Shown one piece after another: positions 22,676 to 33,786 of a DNA stretch of 64,000 nt (its first letter is position 1; each line of letters begins with the position of its first letter). Both the position numbers and the translations under genes were made by a program. This DNA is from Primula veris (Eukaryota; Streptophyta; Magnoliopsida; Ericales; Primulaceae), in contig OY821742.1 in assembly GCA_963682055.1 (NCBI GenBank), forward strand, positions 22,322,560 to 22,386,559. The letters are read 5' to 3'. The notes below the pieces were generated by a model. That model searched no databases. It was given only the letters and a program-made list of their open reading frames with translations, and was not told the DNA's origin.

Positions 22676-23040
22676 GAAGGGAAACCTTTTTAGATCAAAG
22701 AATGTCAATTATTCAAATAGGAGACGTCTAACGTCTAAATAGTTTGATGTTGTGTTGCTTGTAGTTTAGCTTCATATCCTAATTTTCGTACTCTTTTACT
22801 GGGGATTGTGTGGTATCTTTTTGTTGGAGTTATTAATATGTCAAGTATTGGGTGTATATATAATATGATTTAGATGGAACCATTCAAGTTTCAACTTTAG
22901 GTATCCATGCACTTATTTGGTTATTTGCTTGAGAGTGCACTGGCGAACAAGTTAAGATCTAAATATTTTATTACCTAGCTTGAAAAGTTTCCAAGTTCTT
23001 GATGAACCTAATTTTCATCTAGTCTAAAGTGGTATAAAAG

Positions 23041-23330
23041 ATGCACCTAAACAAGCCTAGTCCAAATGTGTGTATATACGAAGGTTTGTGCAGTGCTTCT
23101 GAATTTATAATTGTAAAAACAACCACACAAATGGGCATGCTTTGGAGTTTGCGTATGATACTGTTGTTAATGGATACTGTTGTTAATGATTTATTTAGTA
23201 CACGGGACATGTTGAACAATCACTTGGGCAGTTCACGTTATTACTTATGTGGAGATTTGCTAACATTAGCAGATATATACCTATTTACAACTTTGATTAG
23301 ATTTGATCTCGTAGTTCCTCGTCTTTTGTT
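23041..23330 (+). pseudogene. glutathionyl-hydroquinone reductase exon fragment
   Basis: The segment 23157-23315 reads, across a small duplication, YDTVVNDLFSTRDML, then SSRYYLCGDLLTLADI and LFTTLIRFDLV. This matches the C-terminal all-helical domain of the GST-like glutathionyl-hydroquinone reductase family (ECM4/YqjG type), which removes glutathione from quinone conjugates. The known family signature is a RYLCG-x-xLTxADxxLFxTLIRFD stretch. Stops upstream and the 16-bp tandem duplication GATACTGTTGTTAATG (23157-23172 and 23173-23188) break the frame. No thioredoxin-fold N-terminus is present. What follows 23330 looks like intron. Confidence 0.7.
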
Positions 23331-23361
23331 TATTTACATTCTTGTAGAGTTATCCTTTTAA

Positions 23362-24273
23362 TTTCATGTGTAGTAATTTCACTTTTGAGTATTGCAGTAG
23401 AGTAGTGGCCGTGGTGTAAAGTTAGTAACTGTGCATATTAGTAAATAATAATTAACGTGTGCTTTCGAAGCATACTATAATGGGGAATTCCTCTTATATA
23501 TATACATTGGCATATTGTCATTTGAAAGTTAGTTATGAATGACTTTCAAATGAGAGTTTACTATGTTTTGCTTTTAATATTGACGTACGAATCAGGCATC
23601 GATTGGTCATCGATGGTTGTGAGCGAGCTTATATTTAAAGAAAAGAGGAAAGAGAAACAGGGAGAATAAATCACACTTTATTCATTGTCGTTGCCCTTGA
23701 TTTTTTCATAGCTCAAGGATTCAGTTTCTTGATAATGAGTTGCACATGTACCCGTAGAGAGTTTCTCGATCGTGGATAATGACTCACTCTTCTGGGCGTC
23801 TTGCTGTACCGCAATGCATGATAATCTGTGTCTACCTAACTCGACACGTACCACTAGTAGCATGAGTGACTACAAAAAATAAAGAGAGCATGATATATAT
23901 CTTTTATTTTGCAATTAAATTTGACCTGTAAAAACACATGTGCTTAGATTTTGATTCTATATGATTATGTAAATCCCTAATAATATGTTGGGATATTATG
24001 CCCTGTATATAGTATCATGCAATTTATATGCAAATATAATTATGATGGTATATACAAATAAATCTTTCCATAACAAGACATGTGCAATTCAAACATCACA
24101 ATTTAGACAAGAAATAATGAATCACAATACATATAATAATTTCTTAATAGGACAACTTTAATCACAATAAATATAATAGTTTCTTAATAGAACAAATTGA
24201 ACAAGTAAACAAAATTCACATGCATTACAAATAGTACCGGCTAAATATGACAATATAAAATTTGTCTTATATG
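23362..24273. other. AT-rich interval, nothing recognised
   Basis: Small open frames only (for example 23678-23863 on the minus strand), without recognisable motifs. The sequence becomes strongly AT-rich toward the solo LTR. Confidence 0.5.
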
Positions 24274-24278
24274 CAACT

Positions 24279-26163
24279 TGTAACATCCCGTATTTCCATA
24301 AATGGTTTAATTTATGATATCCAAAAACGTTTTATACAATTTTTAACCAAAAACCGAAACTCTTTCTAAAAACTTTATTTTTAAAACTTGTTACTAATTT
24401 TATAAATAAAAAGGACCCAATAGCTTTGTTTCTAAAAATTGGTTATTTTTTAGCAGTAAAATAATAATTTTGATTAAGAGTTAACTTTTAGAACTTTGGG
24501 GACCAAATAGTTCATTTTTCCAAACTCTTCCAAAACAATTTGCTAAAACACTTTTCAACCCACTTTCAAAACAGAAAACCTTAAACCACCCACTAACAAA
24601 GAGAGAAAAGAGAGAGAAGAGAGATTTAAAACCATAGGAAGAAGAATAAGAAACCACCATTAGCGGGTTATTACCGGAATCATCTACTCTACGCACTAAG
24701 TTAACGGGGGTTATCCATTACGATTAGACGAGGGTGTATGTTAGGGTTGGGCATGGTGTTTATTTTAGATTTGGGGTTTTTTTCCTTTTATCTCAATTAT
24801 GTTCTTAAATTGTTAATTGAGTTTTATTTGTTGCACTTTTAATTCACTTATTTGAATTGGAGAAGTTGAGAATTTAGACATATTAATTTCGAATTAATGA
24901 GAATATGGATAGGTTTGCGTGTTTTTATGAGTTGATTATGTGTTATTATAATTGTTGATGAAATTGAGTAAATTTATGTTGAATAGAGATGAGTTGTAGT
25001 TTATGCATACAAGATGTTTGTTTAAATGCATGAATGGGGTTTTATGTTATTGGATTTGTTTGGCAATTTGACTTTTTGGAGAATTGATACGTATGAGGTT
25101 TGTTGAGATTTGTTTGGCAAGAAATTAATTAATAACTATAAGGCTTGTTTGGCTAGTTGTGATTTTAGTACCTATGCTTATCTGTTTTGTTGAATTGCGA
25201 GAATGTGATTTTATTGGGAATTGTGATAATTGAATAGTATAAATATTATTGGCCGAGGCCTTGATATTTATTTATTGGCAATGGTCTATGTCTCTTCCTA
25301 TACCGGGGGCATAAGACGAGCCGAGGGGTATAGGGAATGACTCGTCTTACGGACTGGTGCGAGTGGCGTGAAGAGGTCCAAGTGCGTACTTTAAATATTT
25401 ATTTGTTAGCAATGGTCTATGTCTCTTCCTATACCGGGGACATAAGACGAGCCGAGAGATATAGGAAATGACTTACCTTACGGACTGGGGTAGGTGGCAT
25501 GAGAGGTCCATGTATGTTATTTTTATATGTTGGCAATTGTCTATGTCTGTTCCTATACCGGGGACATAAGACGAGCCGAGGGGTATAGCGAATGACTCGT
25601 CTTACGTACTGGGGCGAGTGGCGTGAGAGATCCATGTTTTTTATAGAGCTGTGTTGGAATTACTTAAATTATTTCGTTGTACGATATTATTATATTTCTT
25701 TTTATACGTTGTTATCGTAGTTGTTGTTTGTGAGTTTTTGCATTTATGGAATGGAGTGACGGTATCTTGTGCTGCCGTTCCGTCTATGTATGTGCGTGAG
25801 ACTCACCGTTACAGTTTTGTCTTTCAGGTACAACTTAGGTTGAGACGTTTGGTTAGGAGCATTGGCAAGGTATCGCATGGGTTTGAGTCTTTTTTGAATC
25901 GTTTTCTTTTACTTAGACTATTTTTTAAGTTGTAGTTTACGGACAAATTACATTCGTTTGTTTTCTTTTTATATAACTTTGTTAAAAACATTTTGTCTTG
26001 TGGCCGCGTTTGGCAAACGTTTTTATTTCATTCGTATAATTTTTCCTTTAGCTCACAAGTTGTTTTTCTTTAAAAGTTAAATTTTGTACCAACATGTTCT
26101 TTTTTCTTTTGTTAAAAATGTCACGTATTGATGTCCATAATTTTCGGATTTTGAGGCTCGACA
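24279..26163 (+). repeat. solo LTR of the chromovirus family, target duplication CAACT
   Basis: Begins TGTAACATCCCG and ends GGCTCGACA. CAACT flanks it at 24274-24278 and 26164-26168. Length is 1885 bp. No internal sequence is present, so it is the product of LTR-LTR recombination. With the copy at 49831 it forms a subfamily that differs from the 8840/16532/54031 group, for example by an inserted GGCAAGAAATTAATT stretch. Hairpin units lie at ~25278, 25408 and 25533; the second has the ACTTACC/GGTAGGT stem (25471-25477 with 25489-25495). Confidence 0.93.
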
Positions 26164-26512
26164 CAACTAAATATTGTGCAACATATTATATAATATATGC
26201 GATATATTTCTTTCCAGAAACACGTGGAATATGTAATATTCAATACAAAACATGACTATAACTCATGATAATAATCAAGCAACATGCTGGTTGTGATTTA
26301 AATGATAACAAATAAACACACATACTCATACTATCACACGGGTGGTCAATATATACACGTTATATATGGAATTAATAAGTGACATTGACATGATTCCAAA
26401 TTAAACCATAAGCAGGTGTTGACTTTTTAGAAAATCAATGTAACAGGCATATTACGAATCAATTTGTCAGTATACTACCTGTAATCACGTGGATGCTTAA
26501 CGGAATAGGTTA

Positions 26513-26705
26513 CACTACAAAAAAATACCCAAATAACGACAGGATTAGTAACGGTATTTTTTGTTACGAGTTTATTAACGACGGTTTTTGTGACGGATTT
26601 GTGACAGTTTAGTCAATTTGCGACAGATTTGTGACAGCTTTTTAAATTAGCGACAGACTTGTGACAGCTTTTGACTCTCACTAAATCAAACACTATTTTG
26701 TAGTG
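26513..26705. mobile_element. 193-bp CACTA MITE
   Basis: Starts CACTACAAAA and ends TTTTGTAGTG, a perfect inverted pair. It is flanked by the 3-bp duplication TTA (26510-26512 and 26706-26708), the size expected for CACTA insertion. Inside are direct repeats around TTGTGACAG and GCGACAG, like the subterminal transposase-binding repeats of En/Spm elements. It has no coding capacity and would depend on a transposase elsewhere. Confidence 0.88.
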
Positions 26706-26745
26706 TTATTAACGGTAATATGAATATATTAGAACTTGTTAAATA

Positions 26746-26987
26746 TTCATCCACTCGTCTCTTTCCAAATAATTGTATTTTATAAAATTACGTGCAATTT
26801 TGACCGCTTTATAACATGTATTAAAATTGTCGAAATAAAAATTTTCAAAAATAAATCATATAATTTAATGTTTGAACTATATGATTAACTTTTAAAAAAT
26901 TTCATTCTAACAATTTTGATACAAGTTATTAGCCGGTCAAAATTACACGTAGTTTCGTAATGGATAATTAATTGGGAACGGAGGGAA
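26746..26987. mobile_element. fold-back MITE, Stowaway-like
   Basis: The two halves are imperfect reverse complements over ~115 bp. The right end GGGAACGGAGGGAA has the CTCCGTTCC-type terminus of Stowaway (Tc1/mariner) MITEs; the left end (CTCGTCTCTTTCC) is more diverged. TA lies on each side (26744-26745 and 26988-26989). Length is ~242 bp. The left boundary is uncertain by a few bases. Confidence 0.65.
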
Positions 26988-27306
26988 TAATATAAATTTT
27001 TAGGGAACGAGAACATCGTATGGACTTGTAGACTTTTTATCGTATTATGTAAAATCGCTGTGTGATTTGTCGATTCTTTACTCGGTATAAATCTGAATCT
27101 TTTAAATTCGATTCTTTTCAAGAACGGCACCATTTAATTGACAGTAAAAACTAGGTACGGTACGTGAGTTTCAGTTTACAAGCTTCGAAAAAATAGGAAA
27201 ATTCCCTTATAGGGCTTTGCCCGCTAATTTCGTTGTTGTCACGCTTACGGACTTTCCGGTGTTTTGAGCAAATAGTAAAATTTCGTTGTAGCGTTTGCCC
27301 GTCTTG

Positions 27307-27468
27307 TTCGCTTGTACCTACGAGATATATGCGCACTCAATCTAAGATTAAGGGGGACTTGCTGGTTTTATCACCATTTACCCTCCTTCGCTTGTACCTA
27401 CGAAATATATGTACACTCAATCTAAGATTAAGGAGGACTTGCTGGTTTTATCACCATTTACCCTCATT
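27307..27468 (+). repeat. two-copy ~81-bp tandem repeat
   Basis: CGCTTGTACCTACGARATAT begins each copy (near 27309 and 27390), and each ends with GGTTTTATCACCATTTACCC. There are only a few differences. No gene is associated with it. Confidence 0.8.
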
Positions 27469-27974
27469 TGCTTTGCGGATTTGTAAAGAGATGTGAACCT
27501 TTTATGGTTTATATAATATGTATTTAATATGAGTAGGGTTTAGTGTATGAGGGAGAGATTGACTTTGTTCGTGGTCAATGAACTTTTTATATAAGCGGAT
27601 GTACTAAATATTTGATTAGCACAATTTTGGCAATCATATCTGATCATGACATAATACATCTTTTGCCTTATCAAGAATATATTATAATGACCTTCTCTGT
27701 ATCTTTGCATGTGTATCGGCCGACTTTGATTTGTTCTTGCGAAAAAGTGTTGCTGCCGGCCTCCTCAAGTAGGGGGTTACCCGAGAGCCACGATCCTCAC
27801 TACATATGAAATGGGGTGAAGACCCCTTTTCACTTGGTATTGCTTCTCTCTTGGACCTAAAAATATACTGGCCCGAATGGGTAGAATTATACTACTCGTA
27901 AAAGATTCTGTTTATTTGTGTGATAAGTAATATATATCTTTATGGTTAAAAAATATATTTTTGGGACATCTTCT

Positions 27975-28720
27975 ATATATATTTGATATCATCTTTTTTT
28001 CTGATGATATTTACTTCCTGATATTGTATTATTTCGTTTATTGTTGCCTTTGCCTTAGTCACCATTTTCTTCTCCCTTTTTAAAAATGCAGAGCTTTTCA
28101 TTGGGACACATTTTTGTGCAGAAATTAGAGTATTCATGTAAGTCTTCATAGTCAAAGTATTGCCAACACCACCATTTTCACCATATCCAATCCTTACTCT
28201 ATGTACTAAGTCTCTATTTAAATTGATTTCAACACACATCCATGTCATCTCAGGCCTAGATAACTTAACCGTTTACTCATCTACTTTTAATGGTACGCCA
28301 AATGCTCTTGCAATTGAGAAAATACTTGACATGTTGTATTAATGAATAGGTAATCCAGGTAAGGTGATCCACACATGCACAATGAAAGATTCTATTTCAA
28401 TATCAAAATCATATGCCCACTTAAACGTTCTCATGGATAATGTTCAATGAACCAAACCTTTTTCAACCACATTCTCTAAAAATCTTCTTTGTGAAACAAC
28501 ATATTAATATAGCTTATTACCCCAATTTGGGGCCTACCATGATTGAGTTTTCCAATTGTGGTGTATTTAAGCGGCTCCCATCATTGTTGGACATCATCCA
28601 TCAAGAATTGTATTAAGGGTTCCCCTTTATGATCTTATTTCTTTAAGAGCTAGATTAGGTTTTATATTTATAGGTCTTACAATATCGGAAAGGACTTTGT
28701 CGGGTTGGATAGAGGGGCAA
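27975..28720 (-). pseudogene. LINE ORF1 fragment
   Basis: Read on the minus strand, it resembles ORF1 of the LINE at 33424-39377. A GEPLIQF-like start lies near 28610, VWITLPGLPIH near 28355 and MTWMCVEINLNRDL near 28240. VRIGYGENGG follows, where the other has VRIGYGEEGG. The zinc knuckle after it is lost through frameshift. Numerous stops. The parent family (DUF4283 plus CCHC) encodes an RNA-binding protein. No ORF2 sequence is attached. Confidence 0.7.
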
Positions 28721-28968
28721 TATTTGTGAATTTGTCGTTGTTTTATCTCTCTCTCGTACTGTTTTTGCATGGTCAGCTATGCCATTTCGACAGCTAGGAT
28801 TATTCATCCTAATCGCCTCACTCTTTCTCTCTCTTTACTCAATATTAGAGATAAACTAACATTTTTGGAATAAAATAGATGAGAAACAAGAGAGATAAAG
28901 AGGAGGCACAAGATTGGTTAATTCTCACCAAGTAACATAATGAATAAGAAAAGAGTTTCCACTAAACT

Positions 28969-30096
28969 AATAGGACAAACCCACACAATCTATGTCGGAT
29001 GACTCACACAATCTATCTTTGCAGTTGAGGCTCAATCCCCTCCATCTGTTGATGTAATCGGTGACAGGCTCATCATTCCATTGGCGAGTGTTGGTTAGTT
29101 CGATCATGCTCACTGTGCGGCGAGTGCTGTAGAAGCAATTGAGAAATTCATCCTCGAGTTGTACCCAGCTATCAATTGATCCAGGTGCTAAGTCGCAGTA
29201 CCAATCAAATGCACTGTCCTTCAATGTCCGGACGAATTGCTTTACGATGAGGTCTCATTCTGTTCCAGCATTGCTGCATGTTTCCACGAAATGAGCTACA
29301 TGTTGCTTTGGATTTCCTTTACCATCGACTTGCTGAAATCTTGGAGGTTGATATCCCACAGGCATTTTCAAGCGCTCTATCCTCCTACTGTAAGTCTTAA
29401 CATAACTTAATGAGGAATGTGTCACTTCTTCGTAGCGTCCCTTAACGGTGCCAAGTATGAAATCCTTCAGTTGATCAACAGGAATTGAACCATCAGGAAG
29501 AACCTCTATGTTTTTTCTCTTCCCTTTGTCTTTGCTTGAAGATCCTTCGACTTCGAATGGTTTCTCTTCATTTACAACGGTTTCACTAGTCTGTGCCAGG
29601 AATTCCACCTTATTCATTAACATTGCAAATTGGGTATCTCGCTCTGTTATTGCCTTCATGAGACCTATAGAGTTTTTGTTAGGATCGAAACTTGTTCTTC
29701 CAATGCCAATGTATTTGTAGTCATGGCCGACATAATAGTTGAGTCAGAAGATCACGGGATGTTAAGTGGAGACTCCGAGTCTGAAGCAGTGACCCCATCT
29801 TTTTCATCGCCCTCTTGTTCACTTTTGCCTAGTTGTTCATATATGAATTTTGCAGCAGATTTTCCATCACGAGTGAGAGCCTCTTGAGGTCGTATGCGTA
29901 GGTACTCTGTTGAGTTTAAGTTGCCCCCAAGTTCGATGCCTTCTGCATGAGTTGGAGTTTCCATTGGCTAATCTAATGCTGGAGTGTCGGAAGACTTGTT
30001 GCTTCGAGTTCTGGTGTAAACGTTTGAAATCGTCCTCTTCTCGCCGAGTAAGGAAGAATCTTTAATTACTTTTGAGGAGTCTTTCTTTGGAGCCAT
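28969..30096 (-). pseudogene. gag: gag of a Tat/Ogre-like Ty3 element
   Basis: Starts with ATG at 30096 (MAPKKDSSKVIKDSS), 76 bp after the LTR end, which fits a leader. Motifs in order on the minus strand: DGKSAAKFIYEQLGK; MLMNKVEFLAQ; PPRFQQVDGKGNPKQHVAHF; AFDWYCDLAPGSIDSW; EFLNCFYSTRRTVSMIEL; DYINRWRGLSLNCKDRL. These are characteristic of gag in non-chromodomain plant Ty3 elements. In-frame stops occur near 29967 and 29752, possibly between 29660 and 29750, and at 29252-29254. The frame ends near 28990 without zinc knuckle or pol, so the element is truncated. Confidence 0.8.
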
Positions 30097-30465
30097 CAAA
30101 TTGTTGGTGAACTTGATTTGATGAAGAGAAGAGATGAAAGGTAGAGAGGTCCCACCGGGTGTGTCAAAATTTGTTTCACACAAATTTTCACCAAGCGCTG
30201 AAGACAGAAAAAATGAATGCGAAGAAAAATAAATTTTATTTATCAATTAATTTGCGGGTACAATCTCTGATAATTTCTAAGATAAAATATAGAAATAAAA
30301 ATCCTTTGATTCTCCTCTTCGAACAATTTGTGATGGCTCGAAATGCTGTTGTAGACTCTCTGATAAATTTTATTGAGTTTGCTGAAGTTGAGTAAAATTC
30401 TTCGGCCTTGATGAAGAACTTTGTAGTTTTGTTGATTTCATTGATGATCTTGACGCTCTTCAGAT

Positions 30466-31200
30466 TTGGTGAAGAACTTGGAGATTTTGATCTAGAGAAA
30501 CGTGTTTTTGCCTTTCTGTAGTCGTTTCTGAAGATCGAATGCCGGTTTGTTGTAGATTTCTTGGGTGAAGTTCTTCAGATTTGTTGAAGAACTTTGAAGA
30601 ATTTGATTTGCAGAAACGTCTTTGCTAATTGCTTGTAGTCGTTCCTGAAGATTGAATGTCGGTTTGTTGTAGATTTCTTGGGTGGAGTTCTTCAAATTTG
30701 TTGAAGAACTTTGAAGACTTTGATTTGCAGAAACGTCTTTGCTAATTGCTTGTAGTCGTTCCTGAAGATCGAATGTCGATTTGTTGCAGAACTTCTTTAG
30801 ATTTGGTGAAGAACTTTGAAGACTTTGATTTGCAGAAACGTCTTGCTTATTGCTTGTAGTCGTTCCTGAAGATCAAAGGCAGATTTGTTGTAGGAGTTCT
30901 TCAGATTTGGGGAAGAACTTGAAGATTTTGATCCGTAGAAACGCCTTGCTTACTGCTTGTAGTCGTTCCTGAAGATCGAAGGTAGATTTGTTGTAAGAGT
31001 TCCTCAGATTTGGGGAAGAACTTTGAAGACTTTGATTTGCAGAAACGTCTTGCTTATTGCTTGTAGTCGTTCCTGAAGATCGAATGTAGATTTGTTAAAG
31101 AAGTTCTTCAGATTTGGGGAAGAACTTGAAGATTTTGATCCGTAGAAACGCCTTGCTTGCTGCTTTTAGACGTTCTTGAAGATCGAATGCCAAGTTTATT
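30466..31200 (-). repeat. seven tandem units of ~101-116 bp in the LTR
   Basis: On the plus strand TGTAGTCGTTCCTGAAGATC (or a close variant) recurs near 30519, 30634, 30750, 30856, 30957, 31063 and 31165, spaced by about 115, 116, 106, 101, 106 and 102 bases. Between them GAAACG and AGATTTGGGGAAGAAC recur. A shorter unit type prevails at the right and a longer one at the left. Confidence 0.85.
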
Positions 31201-31425
31201 GCAGATTTGTTGCAGACTTTGAAGGCGTTCGTTGAGGCCGGAGTATGCAGAGCTTCCCCTAGGAGTTGATCCCCTGACGTTTGTGGAGGAGCGGAGTTGA
31301 TTCCCTGGCGGCCGTGGAGGAGCGGAGCTGATTCCCTGGCGTCTGTGGAGGAGCTTCTCTCTCTCTCTAGTCTTCAAGACTTTTTTGATTGTTTTGATTG
31401 TGTGAATTATGGCACCCCCACCCCT

Positions 31426-31435
31426 CTATTTATAG
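31426..31435 (-). promoter_or_regulatory. TATA box of the Tat-like LTR
   Basis: CTATAAATAG on the minus strand, ~370 bp into the LTR and upstream of the tandem units. This is a plausible U3 promoter position. Confidence 0.55.
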
Positions 31436-32149
31436 CTTTTGAGGTGAGCTTTTAATTGCAAGGGCACCTCCCTAAGTTTCGGCCCATTATCATATAGAAC
31501 CAACACTTGTCATTTGATTTAAATTTAGTATTTGTGTTTTGAAAACATTTTAATGAGTTCTATAATTTTAAGAAACTCTTTGTTTGCTCCATACTAAATG
31601 AGTTTTAACAAAATAAATACTTTTATTTTATTTTAATTTACTATCTTAATTTTATGTGATAATAAATTATAATTTCTTTTTTTTTTAAATTACTAATAAC
31701 TTCTTTTATATTTAAATTCAGAGATTAGTAATTCATTTAATTTTGTTTAAAAGACACGTGGCGCATTTTTAATGGCCGTAAATTTTACGTGTCAACACCT
31801 ACGAGTGCTTATCAAGTGTCTTGCTTTTAATTTTGGGATATCACAAAATTAATTTTCATTTTTCTCTTTTGGTAAATTTTCTATATTTTGTATTTTCAAA
31901 TAATGGTAAGTATAAAATGATTTTGTTCAAGTTTTTTTTATATTTCGATGCTCTTTTCTTTAATTTATGTGAAATTCTTCCTTATCCTTAAATAGCACAA
32001 TCATCAAAAAGAGACACGTATTTGCGGACTCAATGCTATAATTTTTGTGATAATAATAGTGTGGTAAGGCAGGCTGGTTTGGAAGATTTGATTTAAGAAG
32101 TCCTCGTATTGGCACATTGCCTATAATCAACCTCAGAACCATAGCATAT

Positions 32150-32690
32150 TCTTACTTTTTAAATAAGCTTTTTAGTTGTACCAACAAACATATACAAGCC
32201 CCTTAGTCAAATTCACCCTCACAAAAATGCGAGTCTTACATGTTTAAATATTTTTATTAACAGTGGGTTCATTAACTTATTGTGGTATATCCAAAGTTCT
32301 AGATTTAAAAAATGTGCTTGATATATTAAAATGAATAGATAACTTTGGTAGGCTAATCTAATCCGGAGCAAAAGTAGATTCAATGTAAATGTTGAACTGG
32401 TAGGACCATTTTAAAGTTCTTAGAAAAAATGTTTAGTAAATCGATAGATTATTTCTTAACCAAATACACTGAAAATCCCACTCGTGAAAATTTCTGATGA
32501 GAATACTTTTTGAAACCAATCCTCCTATATATGAGGACCGGCTTTAAGCCAAATTTTACGTTATTTTTTTTTACAACTTCAATATAGGGTTTTTCCATTT
32601 GAAAACTTAAAGACATAGGTATAATTAAATGGTTCAAATAGCTTTTTATACCATCCACTAATGATTTCAATTAAAGGATGATATTTAAAG
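32150..32690 (-). pseudogene. very degraded LINE ORF1 fragment
   Basis: The minus-strand reading ISLPKLSIHFNISSTF, then VNEPTVNK, RIFVRVNLTK and LVYV follows the order of ORF1 in the LINE at 33424-39377 (INLPKLPIHLYNTSSIYS, VDEPTSKL, RICVEIDLKTEL). Stops and shifts are frequent. It is a third, older ORF1 copy on the same strand. The left and right limits are approximate. Confidence 0.5.
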
Positions 32691-32699
32691 GAGCTATTA

Positions 32700-33405
32700 T
32701 TTAGGTTTAGAGTGTTACGATCTCAAAAAAGGTTCAGATGAAGCTTTTGGATAAGAATCCGGAAATATTGGCATTTTAGGTGATTGTTGTGTTTTTATCT
32801 CTCTTCCCAGAAAAGAAGATGCACATTTGGGCATTCACGGCAGAGTATTAGAAATGCTATGTATTGTTGGTATTGTTGGTTTATTGTCCTACGGTATTAT
32901 ATGCTATATATTTCAACTTTAATACAGCTCCATTTCCAGTTCCTATTTAAAATGCTTTTAGAGTATTAGATTCTAAATAAACAAATTTATTTTTATTTTT
33001 TTTAACACGATCACCAAATTAGATTAATAACAATGTACGCTAGCACAAATTTCATTGTCTTTGGAACATCCTTCAAATGACTGCACAGAACCAAAAATGC
33101 ATAGTCACTAAAGCTTCACAGCTCTAAAAGTTCACCTCAAACATCTTCAGAGAAATTAAACCAAATTAACCTAAATAAAAAGTGAGTAAAATAATATAAC
33201 TCATCTCATCAATTTACACAGAACCGTGAAATGTTATCGAATGAGCCAGTTTGAATAGACGAAATGTTGAGAAAAAATCAAACATAACAAAGTAATGGAC
33301 TCGGTTCTGATAAAAGAAACTCAGAAAAGGTCTAGTATTCTACTCGTCATGACTCAATAATGACCATCGGCATGCCAACAACTAACTACCCGATCTAAAT
33401 ATGCA
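32700..33405. other. AT-rich interval, nothing recognised
   Basis: Only short spurious frames. It forms the left flank of the full-length LINE. Confidence 0.5.
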
Positions 33406-33786
33406 AACAAAAACTGATAACCCTTTTTTTTTTTTAAATTAATGGTGGGAAAAATCCACTCCTTTATTTATTAAAGTGGATGAAAAACCCCACAAGATAA
33501 AACAAAGTAACAATTGGAACAAAACTTAAAAATTACAGTACTTGATAATATAAAATGAGAACGCTCAGAGTAAAAGAGAAATTCTTAAAACTTAATAACT
33601 AAATAGCATTGCTCGTCAAAGGAGAGGGATCAATGTTGTAATTGACCAAAAGGCCACCTCTTCATCTGGTCCTCTCATTCAATCGGTTCATCCATTTTCT
33701 TCCTTGTTAGAGAGAGAGAGAGAGCCACAGTCTCTCAATCTCTCAAGCTTTTATTCATTTCTAAATCGAAGATAAGTGATACCTTT

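Larger units (their letters stand above)
30172..31797 (-). repeat. LTR of the Tat-like Ty3 element (minus strand)
   Basis: On the minus strand it begins TGTTGACACG at 31797 and ends GAAACA at 30172. It is followed by AATTTTGACACACCCGG and GGTGGGACC, close to the TTTGGCACGCCCGGTGGGAC seen after LTRs of Tat-group elements. A TATA box lies at 31426-31435. Seven tandem units fill the middle. No second LTR is in the window, so the target duplication cannot be checked. Confidence 0.7.

Noticed and set aside
27725..27870. GC-richer patch with GTTACCCGAGAGCC and GATCCTCAC, possibly tRNA- or SINE-like
   Set aside because: No A-box and B-box at proper spacing and no flanking duplication.
30466..31200. 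Regularly spaced repeats that could be mistaken for a CRISPR array
   Set aside because: Units are contiguous tandem repeats without unique spacers, inside a plant LTR.
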